From Clostridia bacterium (GTDB lineage Bacteria; Bacillota; Clostridia; Christensenellales; Borkfalkiaceae): a DNA stretch of 64,000 nt. The notes under the pieces are model-generated. The model saw only the letters and a program-made list of their open reading frames with translations. It was not told the origin of the DNA and made no database searches. Shown here one piece after another: positions 18,458-26,327 of the stretch (positions are counted from its first letter, which is position 1; every line of letters begins with the position of its first letter). The stretch is taken from contig JAQYLE010000017.1 of assembly GCA_028720205.1 (NCBI GenBank), positions 62,001-126,000 on the forward strand. The letters are read 5' to 3'. A program made the translations under genes and the position numbers.

Positions 18458-19258
18458 TTATCCTCCCACGATTTGCCCGTTTATCAATTTAATGCTCACC
18501 ATGCCGTTTTCGTTTATTTGTACCTCGTCGGCGATATCGAACAATACTTCTGCCGAAAATTCGATCAGAGGACTCATATCTTTCAGAATATCCTTTACCC
18601 GTTCCGACATAGCGGCTTTTTCATCAATCGCCGAATATAGTTTTGAAATGTTTTTTACTACTGCATCCCTGTCCGCATAGTTAAATTCATTTACGCTCGT
18701 TTTTTCTTTTTCCTGCTCATCGCCTATCGTCTCGGGATTGCTTATTATGCCGTTAATTATTTTCGTCAGCCGAGCCAACGTTTCCTCGTCGGATATAAAC
18801 GTTTCTTTTTTGCAGGCGGGATTTTTACAGACCCATTTGGTTTTGCGCTTTCTTCGGCAGTCGAATTTACGTATCATCTGCCCGCCGCATTCGGCGCAAC
18901 GTATAGGTACTTGGATTTGAAATACGCCCGCAGTCTTATCCACGTTCTTTTGCACGTTTTTTCTCTCTTTCAATTTCCGACTGTTTTCATATACGGTTTC
19001 GTCTATAATTCTCGGATATCCGTTTTTGCCCGTATAGCGTTCGTCGTCGATAATCCGAGCCAACCTCGCCTTATTCCACCCGCAAACCCCGGGTTTATAC
19101 TCGACTCGTTGTTCGTTCAAGCATTCCGCTATTTTAAGTAGCGACTCGCCCATTGAATACCTACGGAAAATATTCGACACCACTATTTTTTCGTCGTCGT
19201 TCATTTCAATGTTTCCGCCGACGCATTTATACCCGTATAGCACGCTACGACATTTCAT
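18458..19258 (-). CDS. Serine recombinase-like protein without catalytic domain
   Basis: 266 residues that start directly in the recombinase DNA-binding domain (YGYKCVGGNIEMNDDEKIVVSNIFRRY) and include the zinc ribbon (CAECGG...WVCKNPACKKE) and C-terminal helices. The ~140-residue catalytic Ser domain is absent, and there is no room for it because the start overlaps the upstream recombinase stop by 14 bases. The clean domain boundary and tight packing suggest a dedicated accessory DNA-binding subunit rather than a random deletion; that is inference. Confidence 0.8.
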   Translation of the reverse strand: MKCRSVLYGYKCVGGNIEMNDDEKIVVSNIFRRYSMGESLLKIAECLNEQRVEYKPGVCGWNKARLARIIDDERYTGKNGYPRIIDETVYENSRKLKERKNVQKNVDKTAGVFQIQVPIRCAECGGQMIRKFDCRRKRKTKWVCKNPACKKETFISDEETLARLTKIINGIISNPETIGDEQEKEKTSVNEFNYADRDAVVKNISKLYSAIDEKAAMSERVKDILKDMSPLIEFSAEVLFDIADEVQINENGMVSIKLINGQIVGG

Positions 19259-20801
19259 TGCTTCCGCACCGTCCTTTTTCTTTTATCGTTTCAACTAATT
19301 CAACCCCGCCTATAAGTCGAATTTTTATTACTTCGTTGCTTTGCGGTATTACCTTTTCTACGATATTTTCGAACAGATCTTCGTCGAACTTACCGTTCGG
19401 CGCGTGGTCCGCGATCGTTTCGTCAAGTTCTTTAAGAATATTTATTTCATTGTTCTCCGCCTCGGCAAGTTTCTTTTTTCTGTCGCTCCGCAATTTTGTT
19501 ATACGGTTGGATATAGCCGAATTTTGTATGGAGAAATCCGTTGCCGACATAATGCCGCTCGTATGCAATCTCGTTATAACAAGGTTTTTCGCGGACAGAT
19601 CCGCGATTTCTTTATCTATTTTTCTTATTTCTTCTTGTCCTATTCCTACAGCATCTTCTATGGTTTCGATTGTTTCTATCGCGTCGGTTAAAATCTGTCT
19701 GTTATATTTCAACTTATACACCATATTTACGAAACAATCTTTTACCATATCTTCCCGCACTCTGCGGGAAACGCAGTTTGTTTCCTTGTTTTCTACCCGC
19801 CAGCACACCCAATACGTTTTATCTCGGACGTTGTGGTTATGGAAAGAGCCTCCGCAATCGGCGCATATAATCTTACGCGCAAACACGGAGGCTCTCTTCT
19901 TTTTATCTTCAAATTTTTTCTTTTGGAATAATTCCTGGACTTTATCGAAGTCGTTTCGGTCGATTATGGCGACGTTACTGTTCTCTACGAAATACATCGG
20001 TTGTTCGCCTTTGTTTCGCACCTGCCGATGCGGTAACGTTTCGGTTATATACTGTTTCAAGAACAGAGCGTCACCTTTATACCGTGAATTCGTTAGTATA
20101 TACCGTACCGATTCTCTCGTCCAAAGCACGCCTTTTTTTCTTCGCGGAATCAAATCTTCGTTCAGACTATCCTTTATTTTGTATATTCCCATTCCGCTCA
20201 GATACTCTCTGAATATACGGCGAACGATTTCAGCCTCTGTTTCGTTTATTTCCAACTGTCCGTTTACCGATTTGTACCCATACGGTATGCCGCCGACGAA
20301 TTCGCCGAGTTCCATTCTCTTTCGGATTCCCCACCTGACATTGGCAGATATGGCGTCGCTTTCTTTTTGCGCCGCAAGTCCGGGTAACGTTACTATCATC
20401 TCGGCATTTAACTGTTCCGTATCTATGCCCTGCTTTTCAAAGTATACGCTTACGCCGATATCCTTTAAAAACCGCACCATAGCGAGCAGTTCTTCCGTGT
20501 TACGTGCAAACCGCGATACCGACTTCGTGATGATTCTGTCAATCTTGCCCGCCTTACAGTCGGCAAGCAGCCGATTTAATCCGTCGCGCTTTTCCGTTTC
20601 CGTTCCGGTTATCCCTTCGTCGGTATAGACTACTAAAAGCTCGTATTCCGGATGTTCTTTCACAAACTGATTGTAATACCGTATCTGTGCTAAAAAGGAA
20701 TGTATCTGCTCTTCCGACTTTGTCGACACGCGGGCATACGCGGCTAATCGTATTTTCTTAGTCGACTTAGGCTTTACGGGCGTTATATCTGTTATCTGCA
20801 T
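19245..20801 (-). CDS. Large serine recombinase (resolvase/invertase family)
   Basis: I use ATG 20801 (MQITDITPV), which has AAGGAGG eight bases upstream, rather than the track start; 518 residues. The catalytic motif is AAYARVSTKSEEQIHSF, followed by YTDEGITGTETEKRDGLNRL and ITKSVSRFARNTEELL, recombinase domain (GIPYGYKSVNGQLEINETEAEIV) and zinc ribbon (CADCGGSFHNH...WVCW). First of the three recombinase genes. A second catalytically complete enzyme next to the 16818-18452 one suggests that two active subunits plus one helper are used together. Confidence 0.93.
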   Translation of the reverse strand: MQITDITPVKPKSTKKIRLAAYARVSTKSEEQIHSFLAQIRYYNQFVKEHPEYELLVVYTDEGITGTETEKRDGLNRLLADCKAGKIDRIITKSVSRFARNTEELLAMVRFLKDIGVSVYFEKQGIDTEQLNAEMIVTLPGLAAQKESDAISANVRWGIRKRMELGEFVGGIPYGYKSVNGQLEINETEAEIVRRIFREYLSGMGIYKIKDSLNEDLIPRRKKGVLWTRESVRYILTNSRYKGDALFLKQYITETLPHRQVRNKGEQPMYFVENSNVAIIDRNDFDKVQELFQKKKFEDKKKRASVFARKIICADCGGSFHNHNVRDKTYWVCWRVENKETNCVSRRVREDMVKDCFVNMVYKLKYNRQILTDAIETIETIEDAVGIGQEEIRKIDKEIADLSAKNLVITRLHTSGIMSATDFSIQNSAISNRITKLRSDRKKKLAEAENNEINILKELDETIADHAPNGKFDEDLFENIVEKVIPQSNEVIKIRLIGGVELVETIKEKGRCGSNEMS

Positions 20802-20900
20802 TTTATAACCTCCTTGTTCTTTTTGTAGCACAAACTATACCACAAGAGTTCGAACCAGTCCAGCACTTTTGCGCCAAAAACCAAAAGATATTTTTTATTT

Positions 20901-21062
20901 TTATCCGTCTACAACAATCTTTTCGCAACCATAATATTCGGCGGAAAGTTTTACGATTTTTCTGTACTCCGCTTCCGTTAAAAGTTTTGCTCTTAATAGC
21001 AACCTGAGCATATTTACGCTGTAATAAAATGCCGCGTTTTTCTTATCCTGTTCTGCCGTCAT
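20901..21062 (-). CDS. Small SHOCT-like protein (53 aa)
   Basis: Too short for the ORF track. ATG at 21062 follows GGGAGAAAATAAAG and opens [33 protein letters not shown], ending with GCEKIVVDG. The LLxxxLLTEAEYxxI pattern is that of SHOCT-type short C-terminal domains. It overlaps the end of mazF by 20 bases and precedes the recombinase genes, so it is probably translated from the same message. Function unknown; small proteins of this type are common beside serine recombinases in Clostridia. Confidence 0.7.
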   Translation of the reverse strand: MTAEQDKKNAAFYYSVNMLRLLLRAKLLTEAEYRKIVKLSAEYYGCEKIVVDG

Positions 21063-21423
21063 CTTTATTTTCTCCCGCATTGTCTTTTATTCCCACGCTT
21101 ATAGAAATTGCTTTATTTACCCTGTCCATAATACGATTATCTAACTTTCCGACGTATTCTTTCAATCGACTTTTATCTACCGTGCGTATCTGTTCCAACA
21201 GTACCACGGAATCTTTTTCAAATACCTCTTCGCCTATCTCTATATGCGTAGGCAGTTTAGCCTTATTTTGCCTGCTCGTTATCGCCGCCACGATCGTGGT
21301 AGGGCTGTATTTATTCCCCATATCGTTTTGTATCACAAGTACGGGGCGAACGCCGCCCTGCTCGCTTCCGATCACGGGATTCAAATCTGCATAATAGATT
21401 TCGTTTCTCTTTATATCTTTCAT
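21043..21423 (-). CDS. mazF: MazF/PemK-family endoribonuclease toxin
   Basis: ATG 21423 has AAGGAAG upstream and gives 126 residues: [37 protein letters not shown], then [15 protein letters not shown] and [13 protein letters not shown], the canonical MazF/NdoA core. MazF enzymes cleave mRNA at short motifs. No MazE- or AbrB-like antitoxin is next to it on either side, so it may act as a domesticated regulator of the element or rely on an antitoxin elsewhere. Confidence 0.92.
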   Translation of the reverse strand: MKDIKRNEIYYADLNPVIGSEQGGVRPVLVIQNDMGNKYSPTTIVAAITSRQNKAKLPTHIEIGEEVFEKDSVVLLEQIRTVDKSRLKEYVGKLDNRIMDRVNKAISISVGIKDNAGENKDDGRTG

Positions 21424-21489
21424 ATCGTTTCTTCCTTTTATGTGAATAGCGGACTCGTCCGCATAGAACAAGTCCGTCTTTTTGTTAAA

Positions 21490-22086
21490 TCAATAATAAT
21501 GCGATCCCGTCATCGTGATATCTGCATACAACACGATATCGCCCACAGTACCCGCAGGGAATTCGCCCGTAAACGGCTGAGTTAAATTCCAGTCGAGATA
21601 CCAACCGCTGAATCTATACGTTGCCGAGGGACTTCCGCTGCCCGTATGGTAAATGCCGCCGCAGCCGTAATCTCTTTTAAGCGTGCTTATGGTTACTTTT
21701 TCTCCGTACTTATAACTCGTAGGATATCCTATATTTTTCAAATTCGATACGTCGCGTATCAGCGTGTAGCAATTCAAATTAAACGTTAAATTTATAAGGT
21801 CTTTCGTTAAAACATAATTGCCCGCTTCTACCGCCGCAAAAAAACTAAATAGTTCTTTCTGATCAAAACTATCCATTCTTTTTGCAAGATAATTTATCTC
21901 GTCAAAATTCACGAACGTGTCCTTTTTTAACGCCAATACTTTCGGCTCAACTACGTCTCTCACAAAAGCGTAATTGTCTTTCAATTCCAATTCTTTGCAC
22001 GTCGTCTGATATTCCGATTCCGTGCAAGGAAATATCACGTTTCTTTTCACTCCGTCGTTTTGTAACACCAATTCGATTTGTTTCAT
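21490..22086 (-). CDS. ArdA-like antirestriction domain fused to an InlB-type (Listeria-Bacteroides) repeat
   Basis: 198 residues, no signal peptide. Residues ~50-120 (FDEINYLAKRMDSFDQKELFSFFAAVEAG...LINLTFNLNCYTLI) resemble the helical part of ArdA-type antirestriction proteins, which mimic DNA and block type I restriction. Residues ~125-198 have the YKYGEKVTISTL...FSGWYLDWNLTQPFTG...GDIVLYADI pattern of an InlB B-repeat, normally found in secreted surface proteins. The combination is odd for a cytosolic protein. Stop to start it overlaps the 22083-22457 gene by four bases. The ArdA link is by pattern only. Confidence 0.55.
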   Translation of the reverse strand: MKQIELVLQNDGVKRNVIFPCTESEYQTTCKELELKDNYAFVRDVVEPKVLALKKDTFVNFDEINYLAKRMDSFDQKELFSFFAAVEAGNYVLTKDLINLTFNLNCYTLIRDVSNLKNIGYPTSYKYGEKVTISTLKRDYGCGGIYHTGSGSPSATYRFSGWYLDWNLTQPFTGEFPAGTVGDIVLYADITMTGSHYY

Positions 22087-22457
22087 ACGCGCTCTCTATT
22101 CACCTCCTGTAACGCCGCTAAGCCGCAACGCTTGATTTGCATCGCCTGACTGATCAACTTATATATTTTCGGCGTTATAAGACTTCTGTCCGATAAATCG
22201 CCGAGCGTCAGATATTTCGTGCCGTATTTGATATCCTTTGCCGCGCCGAGCAATATATATCCGTCCTCCGTTATCCCCGACAACCGAACGTTGTTCAATA
22301 AAATTTTTCCGTAAATCGATGCCTGCTTTGCTCGCCGCCACAGGCACGGCTCCGCCGACAGCAAATATACCGCGCTCACCGTTTCCCTATCCTTTCGGTT
22401 TGTCTTTTTCATTCCCTCCCGAAATGCCTGCTTGTGCCGTTCATTTTTGAAATACAT
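22083..22457 (-). CDS. DUF6075-like hypothetical protein
   Basis: ATG 22457 with GGAGG nine bases upstream gives 124 residues (MYFKNERHKQAF...). The start and the TVSAVYLLSAEPCLWRRAKQ segment match a small conserved family that I recall as DUF6075 from integrative elements of Clostridia. No catalytic motif is visible. It overlaps the next gene by ATGA, so the two are translationally coupled. Confidence 0.6.
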   Translation of the reverse strand: MYFKNERHKQAFREGMKKTNRKDRETVSAVYLLSAEPCLWRRAKQASIYGKILLNNVRLSGITEDGYILLGAAKDIKYGTKYLTLGDLSDRSLITPKIYKLISQAMQIKRCGLAALQEVNRERV

Positions 22458-22524
22458 TCTTTCTACCTCCGAATTTTTGATATAAAAAAAACCGATCACG
22501 TTTCCGCAATCGGCTGTCTTTCTA

Positions 22525-23259
22525 TTATAACCGCATTGTCATATTCATAGATAAATCTTCAACCATTTCTACGTTTTCAAGGTATTTCGGATCGATGATC
22601 AATTCCGATTCCCCGCGTTGGTCGATATATGCGAATATATGCTTTTTATCTATTTCTGCCTGATATATTTTTCCTTGTTCCTCAAATCTCCCTGCAAACC
22701 GTTTTGCCGTTTCGTAATTCGTCGTCCAGGACAACACCCGAACGTTCTTTCCGTTATATTCGGTTACTCCGCGATAAGCCGTTACTTTTTCCGGTAGTTC
22801 CTGCCATTTTTTATATCCCGCTTCGCTCATTAAAAACTTTTTATCTGCGCGCCTGAACATACTCGTCAGTTCCGTTTTCGTGAAGTTGGGATTTATATTC
22901 GGCTGTTCATCGCGTACCCAGCACTCGGCAAGCGTTTTGGCAAAATCTTCTTCCGACAAATACTCCTGCACATATTTTAAAAACGTCAGACAATACGGTT
23001 TCGTAACGTAGAAAAATATTTCACTCGCAGACTTCGCTTTCTCTATACGAATTTCTGTTTCTTTACACCATTTCTCAAAACCGTCTTCCGTCATAATATT
23101 CTCAAAAGATGGTACGCCTTCTTTAACGCTTACTAACGCATACCCCGAATCGGTAAACGGGTGTTTTACTATTGCCGGCGACATTTCCGTCCTTATAGGT
23201 TTCATTGCCAAAAATATTTTCGCAACTTCCTTCACGCCGTCCAAATTCGTCTGTTTCAT
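22525..23259 (-). CDS. Putative ADP-ribosyltransferase-fold protein
   Basis: 244 residues, no signal peptide. The C-terminal half has the order expected for an R-S-E type ADP-ribosyltransferase: VTAYRGV (Arg), VLSWTTNYETAKRFA (S-x-T strand plus helix) and RGESELIID (E-S-E as the ExE). The helical N-terminal half (FEKWCKETEIRIEKAK, FLKYVQEYLSEEDFAKTLAECW) is not recognised. Nine bases separate it from a small upstream gene. It may be a toxin, a phage- or host-targeting effector or a DNA/RNA modifier; the NAD-dependent reaction is inference from motifs. Confidence 0.5.
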   Translation of the reverse strand: MKQTNLDGVKEVAKIFLAMKPIRTEMSPAIVKHPFTDSGYALVSVKEGVPSFENIMTEDGFEKWCKETEIRIEKAKSASEIFFYVTKPYCLTFLKYVQEYLSEEDFAKTLAECWVRDEQPNINPNFTKTELTSMFRRADKKFLMSEAGYKKWQELPEKVTAYRGVTEYNGKNVRVLSWTTNYETAKRFAGRFEEQGKIYQAEIDKKHIFAYIDQRGESELIIDPKYLENVEMVEDLSMNMTMRL

Positions 23260-23268
23260 TTCTCATAT

Positions 23269-23559
23269 TCACCGTGTAAAATCGTCTTCGTTCGTTTCGC
23301 TGACCTTATTTATTCCCGAAAAAAGCGTTTTTTGCTTTTTCGCTAAAACCGGCATTAACTGCGCGCGGTATTTTATATCTGCTACCTTGTCGAGGTATAT
23401 CCCTATCGTCGTTATAAACGGCTCGCCGTTATTCGTTATAGTAACGTCGCCGTGCTTTCCCTGCTTGCAGATAAACTCTGCCACTTCGTCAATATTTTTA
23501 AGTTGCCTGTTTTCCGTCATCGAATAACCTATAAGGTTTAAATTTTCCGTTAAATCCAT
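23269..23559 (-). CDS. Small protein paired with the ADP-ribosyltransferase-like gene (possible antitoxin)
   Basis: 96 residues with AGGAGAA upstream of the ATG. MTENRQLKNIDEVAEFICKQGKHGDVTITNNGEPFITTIGIYLDKVADI, then a basic end. The mid-part resembles the beta-hairpin of small antitoxin-like or DNA-binding proteins but I cannot name a family. It is first in the string of minus-strand genes down to 16.8 kb and lies nine bases before the ART-like gene, an arrangement typical of antitoxin-toxin pairs. Confidence 0.5.
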   Translation of the reverse strand: MDLTENLNLIGYSMTENRQLKNIDEVAEFICKQGKHGDVTITNNGEPFITTIGIYLDKVADIKYRAQLMPVLAKKQKTLFSGINKVSETNEDDFTR

Positions 23560-23593
23560 AATCTCTATTCTCCTGTTTTTTTTGCATAAAAAA

Positions 23594-23622
23594 AGGCGTA
23601 TAGTTTTTTACGCTATACGCCT
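23594..23622. terminator. Bidirectional hairpin at the head of the minus-strand block
   Basis: AGGCGTATAG pairs perfectly with CTATACGCCT, flanked by A7 on the left and GAATTTTTT on the right, so it can terminate transcripts in either direction between 23.56 kb and the att region. Confidence 0.65.
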
Positions 23623-23742
23623 GAATTTTTTATGTAAATACTCAAAATTTCCTATAATTTATGTTATTCGTCGGTTCAAACCTGACAGGTTATTAAAAAA
23701 TATCTATGATTTGGTAAAAAAATTTACCGCCATTTGGACACG

Positions 23743-23770
23743 AAAAAAGCCCGATAAAATCGGACTTTTT
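23743..23770 (-). terminator. Terminator downstream of the left tRNA-Asn 3' end
   Basis: AGTCCGAT/ATCGGGCT (7 of 8 paired) with a three-to-four base loop, A6 on the left and T5 on the right. On the minus strand it lies about 30 bases after the CCA of the tRNA-Asn remnant and is probably the host terminator of that tRNA gene. Confidence 0.65.
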
Positions 23771-23800
23771 CGCAGAAATATCTTTTTTGTATTCCTGATA

Positions 23801-23849
23801 TGGCTGCCCCTGTCAGGCTCGAACTGACGACACACGGATTAACAGGCTC
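23801..23849 (-). repeat. Left att copy: tRNA-Asn(GTT) 3' half
   Basis: On the minus strand: anticodon loop CTGTTAA (anticodon GTT), stem TCCGT, T arm GTCAG-TTCGAGC-CTGAC, acceptor strand AGGGGCA, G, CCA. The 5' half is missing. Identical over 49 bases to the copy at 50848. The bases GAGC before the loop do not fit an anticodon stem and are therefore element-derived in both copies. Confidence 0.8.
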
Positions 23850-23995
23850 TCTTAAGGGTATTCAGCACTTAATTTAACCCAGTTCTTCCAAGTCGAAAAA
23901 CGATCCAAAATCAATCAAAATAATTAAAAACTATTCATTTTTACAAGTCTGTCAAAGTTTTCAAGTCCGAAGAATTTTCTTTTCTTTTTTGGTTC

Positions 23996-24016
23996 GTTCC
24001 CCAAAAACTCCCCAAT
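23996..24016. repeat. CCCCAA-type repeats inside the left end (candidate arm sites)
   Basis: TTCCCCAAAAACTCCCCAAT lies about 150 bases inside the left tRNA-Asn repeat. An 18-base core, CCCCAAAAACTCCCCAAT, is repeated exactly at 50714-50731 beside the integrase gene. The rest of 23850-24039 holds no gene I can see. Confidence 0.5.
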
Positions 24017-24039
24017 CTATCCGTAGATTATGGCAAGGT

Positions 24040-25368
24040 TCAAAGAACTTTCCAACACCCGGTCTTATCCGAGCCAACACGCTCTATAAGACCTTTTTCT
24101 TTTAAGGAAGCCAACGCGCGTTTCACCGTTCTTTCCGCTTTCCCCGTTTTTTGCATCAATTCTGCTACCGTAATATTCGTGTTAGCGGAAAGCAATTCTA
24201 AAACGCTCTTTTCCGTTTTATTTACAGTGCCATTTACAGTGCCATTTACAGTGCCAATTTCATCAGACAACGCCTTTTTATTATAGGGAATATTTACTTG
24301 CAAATACGTATCTTCAAATTCAAATACTTCTTCGCCGTATTTGCCGACAATCGTGTTAATCCCCTTTCCGCTTTCTTCCACGTATTCAAGGCGCATACAA
24401 ATTTTAGCAAGTTCGGGGTTAATCGGGCTACTAATCCCTTTCAAAAATTTTTCTTTGGTAATGTTCTTCAACGCGTTTCCGTAAGAGAATACCTCCAAAT
24501 GGTCGGCGTACAAATAAATAGACGGACCGAGATGTGTCGAATAATCGTTATGCACGCACGCGTTAATCCACGCTTCGCGTACGCTATCTTTATCCAAAAG
24601 GAACTCATCGCGCCGTTGCGGTTTCCCGTCGAAATACGAACGTACTATGTTCACCGACGACTCAATATAACTTATTACGTCGTCAATCGTTTTGAGCAAA
24701 CAACAACCGCCAAATTCCTTACGATACATGAACTCGCTGCGCTTATCGTTTCCCGCGAACTTCGCGACTTTGATAGAAATGTCGAATTGATCGGAGAGTG
24801 CATAAGCCAAGAAATTAAACCGTCCGTCTAACGTCTTGAAATTATAATTTTCGTAAAAATTGCTTTCGTTGTAATTTATCCCTTTGGAATCCAAATAGAT
24901 TTTGAACACGCGGAACGTCAAATCTTGGCGCGGAGCAATTTCGGTCGTTAAGGTAGGCTTGGGAACGGCGAGATATTCGGCGTAATTGCGTTCGATTTGC
25001 TCTTCCGTCATACTGCGGTTGCTCGTACCGATACGAATATAACAACCGTTTGCGCTACGTCCGTATTTCTTGATATAGTACAACGCTTTGCCCTTTGCAA
25101 CCTTGATTTCAATCACTTGTTTGCCGTCAACAAACTTCGTGCCGAGCTCGATAAGGTCTTGCGGATTGGGTAAAATTTGCGTCGTGATAACGTCGGCTAT
25201 GCGCTTCAACGTTTCGTCGATTTTATCCACGCCGATTACTTTTCCGTCGTCTTCCACACCGATATAAATTGCCCCGCCTTGCGAATTCAAAAAGGCAACG
25301 ATTGCCCTTTCTACGCTATCGTTGAGAATCCGTTTTAATTCGATTGTTTCCGTTTCTTGAAAAATCAT
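24040..25368 (-). CDS. AlbA_2-domain (Schlafen-like) ATP-binding / putative transcriptional regulator
   Basis: 442 residues. The N-terminal AlbA_2 domain has ETIELKRILND, AIVAFLNSQGGAIYIGVEDDGKVIGV and CYIRIGTSNRSMTEEQI. The middle contains REAWINACVHNDYS and LEYVEESGKGINTI, the GHKL-like part of the RecG-annotated family. The linker holds three copies of GTVN, and the C-terminus is a winged helix. Such proteins are widespread in accessory DNA and are thought to bind nucleic acid; their role is unclear. A truncated paralogue lies at 14.7-15.1 kb. Confidence 0.85.
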   Translation of the reverse strand: MIFQETETIELKRILNDSVERAIVAFLNSQGGAIYIGVEDDGKVIGVDKIDETLKRIADVITTQILPNPQDLIELGTKFVDGKQVIEIKVAKGKALYYIKKYGRSANGCYIRIGTSNRSMTEEQIERNYAEYLAVPKPTLTTEIAPRQDLTFRVFKIYLDSKGINYNESNFYENYNFKTLDGRFNFLAYALSDQFDISIKVAKFAGNDKRSEFMYRKEFGGCCLLKTIDDVISYIESSVNIVRSYFDGKPQRRDEFLLDKDSVREAWINACVHNDYSTHLGPSIYLYADHLEVFSYGNALKNITKEKFLKGISSPINPELAKICMRLEYVEESGKGINTIVGKYGEEVFEFEDTYLQVNIPYNKKALSDEIGTVNGTVNGTVNKTEKSVLELLSANTNITVAELMQKTGKAERTVKRALASLKEKGLIERVGSDKTGCWKVL

Positions 25369-25388
25369 AGCCCTATCCCTCTATTTTT

Positions 25389-25417
25389 ATTATAGCAAAC
25401 AAAAGTTCATTTGTCAA
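25389..25417 (-). promoter_or_regulatory. Consensus promoter of the AlbA_2 gene
   Basis: Minus-strand TTGACA (25412-25417), 17 bases, TATAAT (25389-25394), about 20 bases before the ATG at 25368. Confidence 0.8.
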
Positions 25418-25421
25418 TGAT

Positions 25422-25450
25422 AAAACCGAGCCTATAAAAAACTCGGTTTT
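25422..25450 (-). terminator. Terminator of the metallo-beta-lactamase-like gene
   Basis: AAAACCGAG and CTCGGTTTT form a perfect nine-base stem with T run on both strands, located 31 bases after the 25481 stop read on the minus strand. Confidence 0.75.
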
Positions 25451-25480
25451 AAGGAAAATCATAATAATTCGCAGTTTGAG

Positions 25481-26155
25481 TTATGGAATATTAACAGTGT
25501 AATCAGGATAAAAACCACATTGCGTCGCTGTTTTACTTTTTGCATTACAATTACAATTATTTTTGTAGAGTTCACAATTTATATTATTGCTACATACAAA
25601 TATTTTTTGCCTACCGTATTTGCAATCATATAATGCCGACAATTCACAAGCATCTTTACTCTTACCATTCGGCAATGCATAATATTTTGCCGAGGGAAGC
25701 CTATCGGAAAAATGTTTTTTTGTACCATGATGTTGCACTTTTACAAAGCAATACTCGTGCTTTAATTTATTATTATCGGCAAGATGTCTAATATCTGTTG
25801 GCTTAGCGTCACCTAAGAACAAGACATTTTGACTATCCTCTATACCAAGCTCATGAAAGGCCAATGAAAGTTCGTTTCGATTTGTCTTAAAATGTTTTTT
25901 AAGTTTTTTTAGTTCTGATTCACTAACTCTTTCATTGTTTTCGTTAGCGAAATGATAAAACCCTTCTACTAAGTCAATAACATTTCTTTCAATATTAATA
26001 CTTACAGTTACACTGCCACTCTCATCCTCGGTATAACCAAGAATTTCTTTATATCTTTCACAAAATTCTCTAATTGGTTCAATATCCTCATTCCAAAGTC
26101 TTTCCCTGTGCCTTCTCGGTAATAAGGCCTCGAACGCACATAAACTATTAAACAC
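25481..26155 (-). pseudogene. Metallo-beta-lactamase-fold protein, C-terminal part (gene interrupted by TGA and IS)
   Basis: The 224-residue frame has helices at the start and then NVLFLGDAKPTDIRHL and VKVQHHGTKKHF, the last metal-binding strands of MBL-fold hydrolases of the ComEC type, ending in a Cys-rich tail (NCNCNAKSKTATQCG). The first part of an MBL domain (HxHxDH) is absent. The frame upstream is open apart from one TGA and runs back to the IS5-type insertion at 26328, so I believe the gene was longer and was cut. Restarted translation from GTG 26155 (GAGG upstream) is possible. Confidence 0.55.
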
Positions 26156-26164
26156 TTTACCTCA

Positions 26165-26323
26165 CTCGGAAAAAAAATATATTTTTGCGTTGGGCGCACA
26201 GTTTTTTTGTAAAATTCCGGGGATTTGCAGAACATCTCTCGCTTCTCGATCCAAATCGCTATTCGGATCCAAGAAGATCATCGAAGCATAAAGCTCTAAA
26301 CTTCCGTTTGTTATGTAGTTAGG
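26165..26323 (-). pseudogene. Upstream in-frame segment of the interrupted MBL-like gene
   Basis: In the same frame as the 25481-26155 ORF and separated from it by TGA at 26162-26164, the sequence reads PNYITNGSLELYASMIFLDP...VLQIPGILQKNCAPN and begins at the IS insertion. It could be the end of a separate upstream gene or, because the frames agree, part of the same gene with a nonsense codon. Confidence 0.45.
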
Positions 26324-26327
26324 TAAA

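Noticed and set aside
19153-20628. 491-residue plus-strand ORF
   Set aside because: Antisense to the serine recombinase genes, whose frames have complete catalytic and zinc motifs; codon mirror effect only.
16818-23559. Prophage
   Set aside because: Large serine recombinases can be phage integrases, but no capsid, terminase, portal, tail or lysis gene is present in the window.
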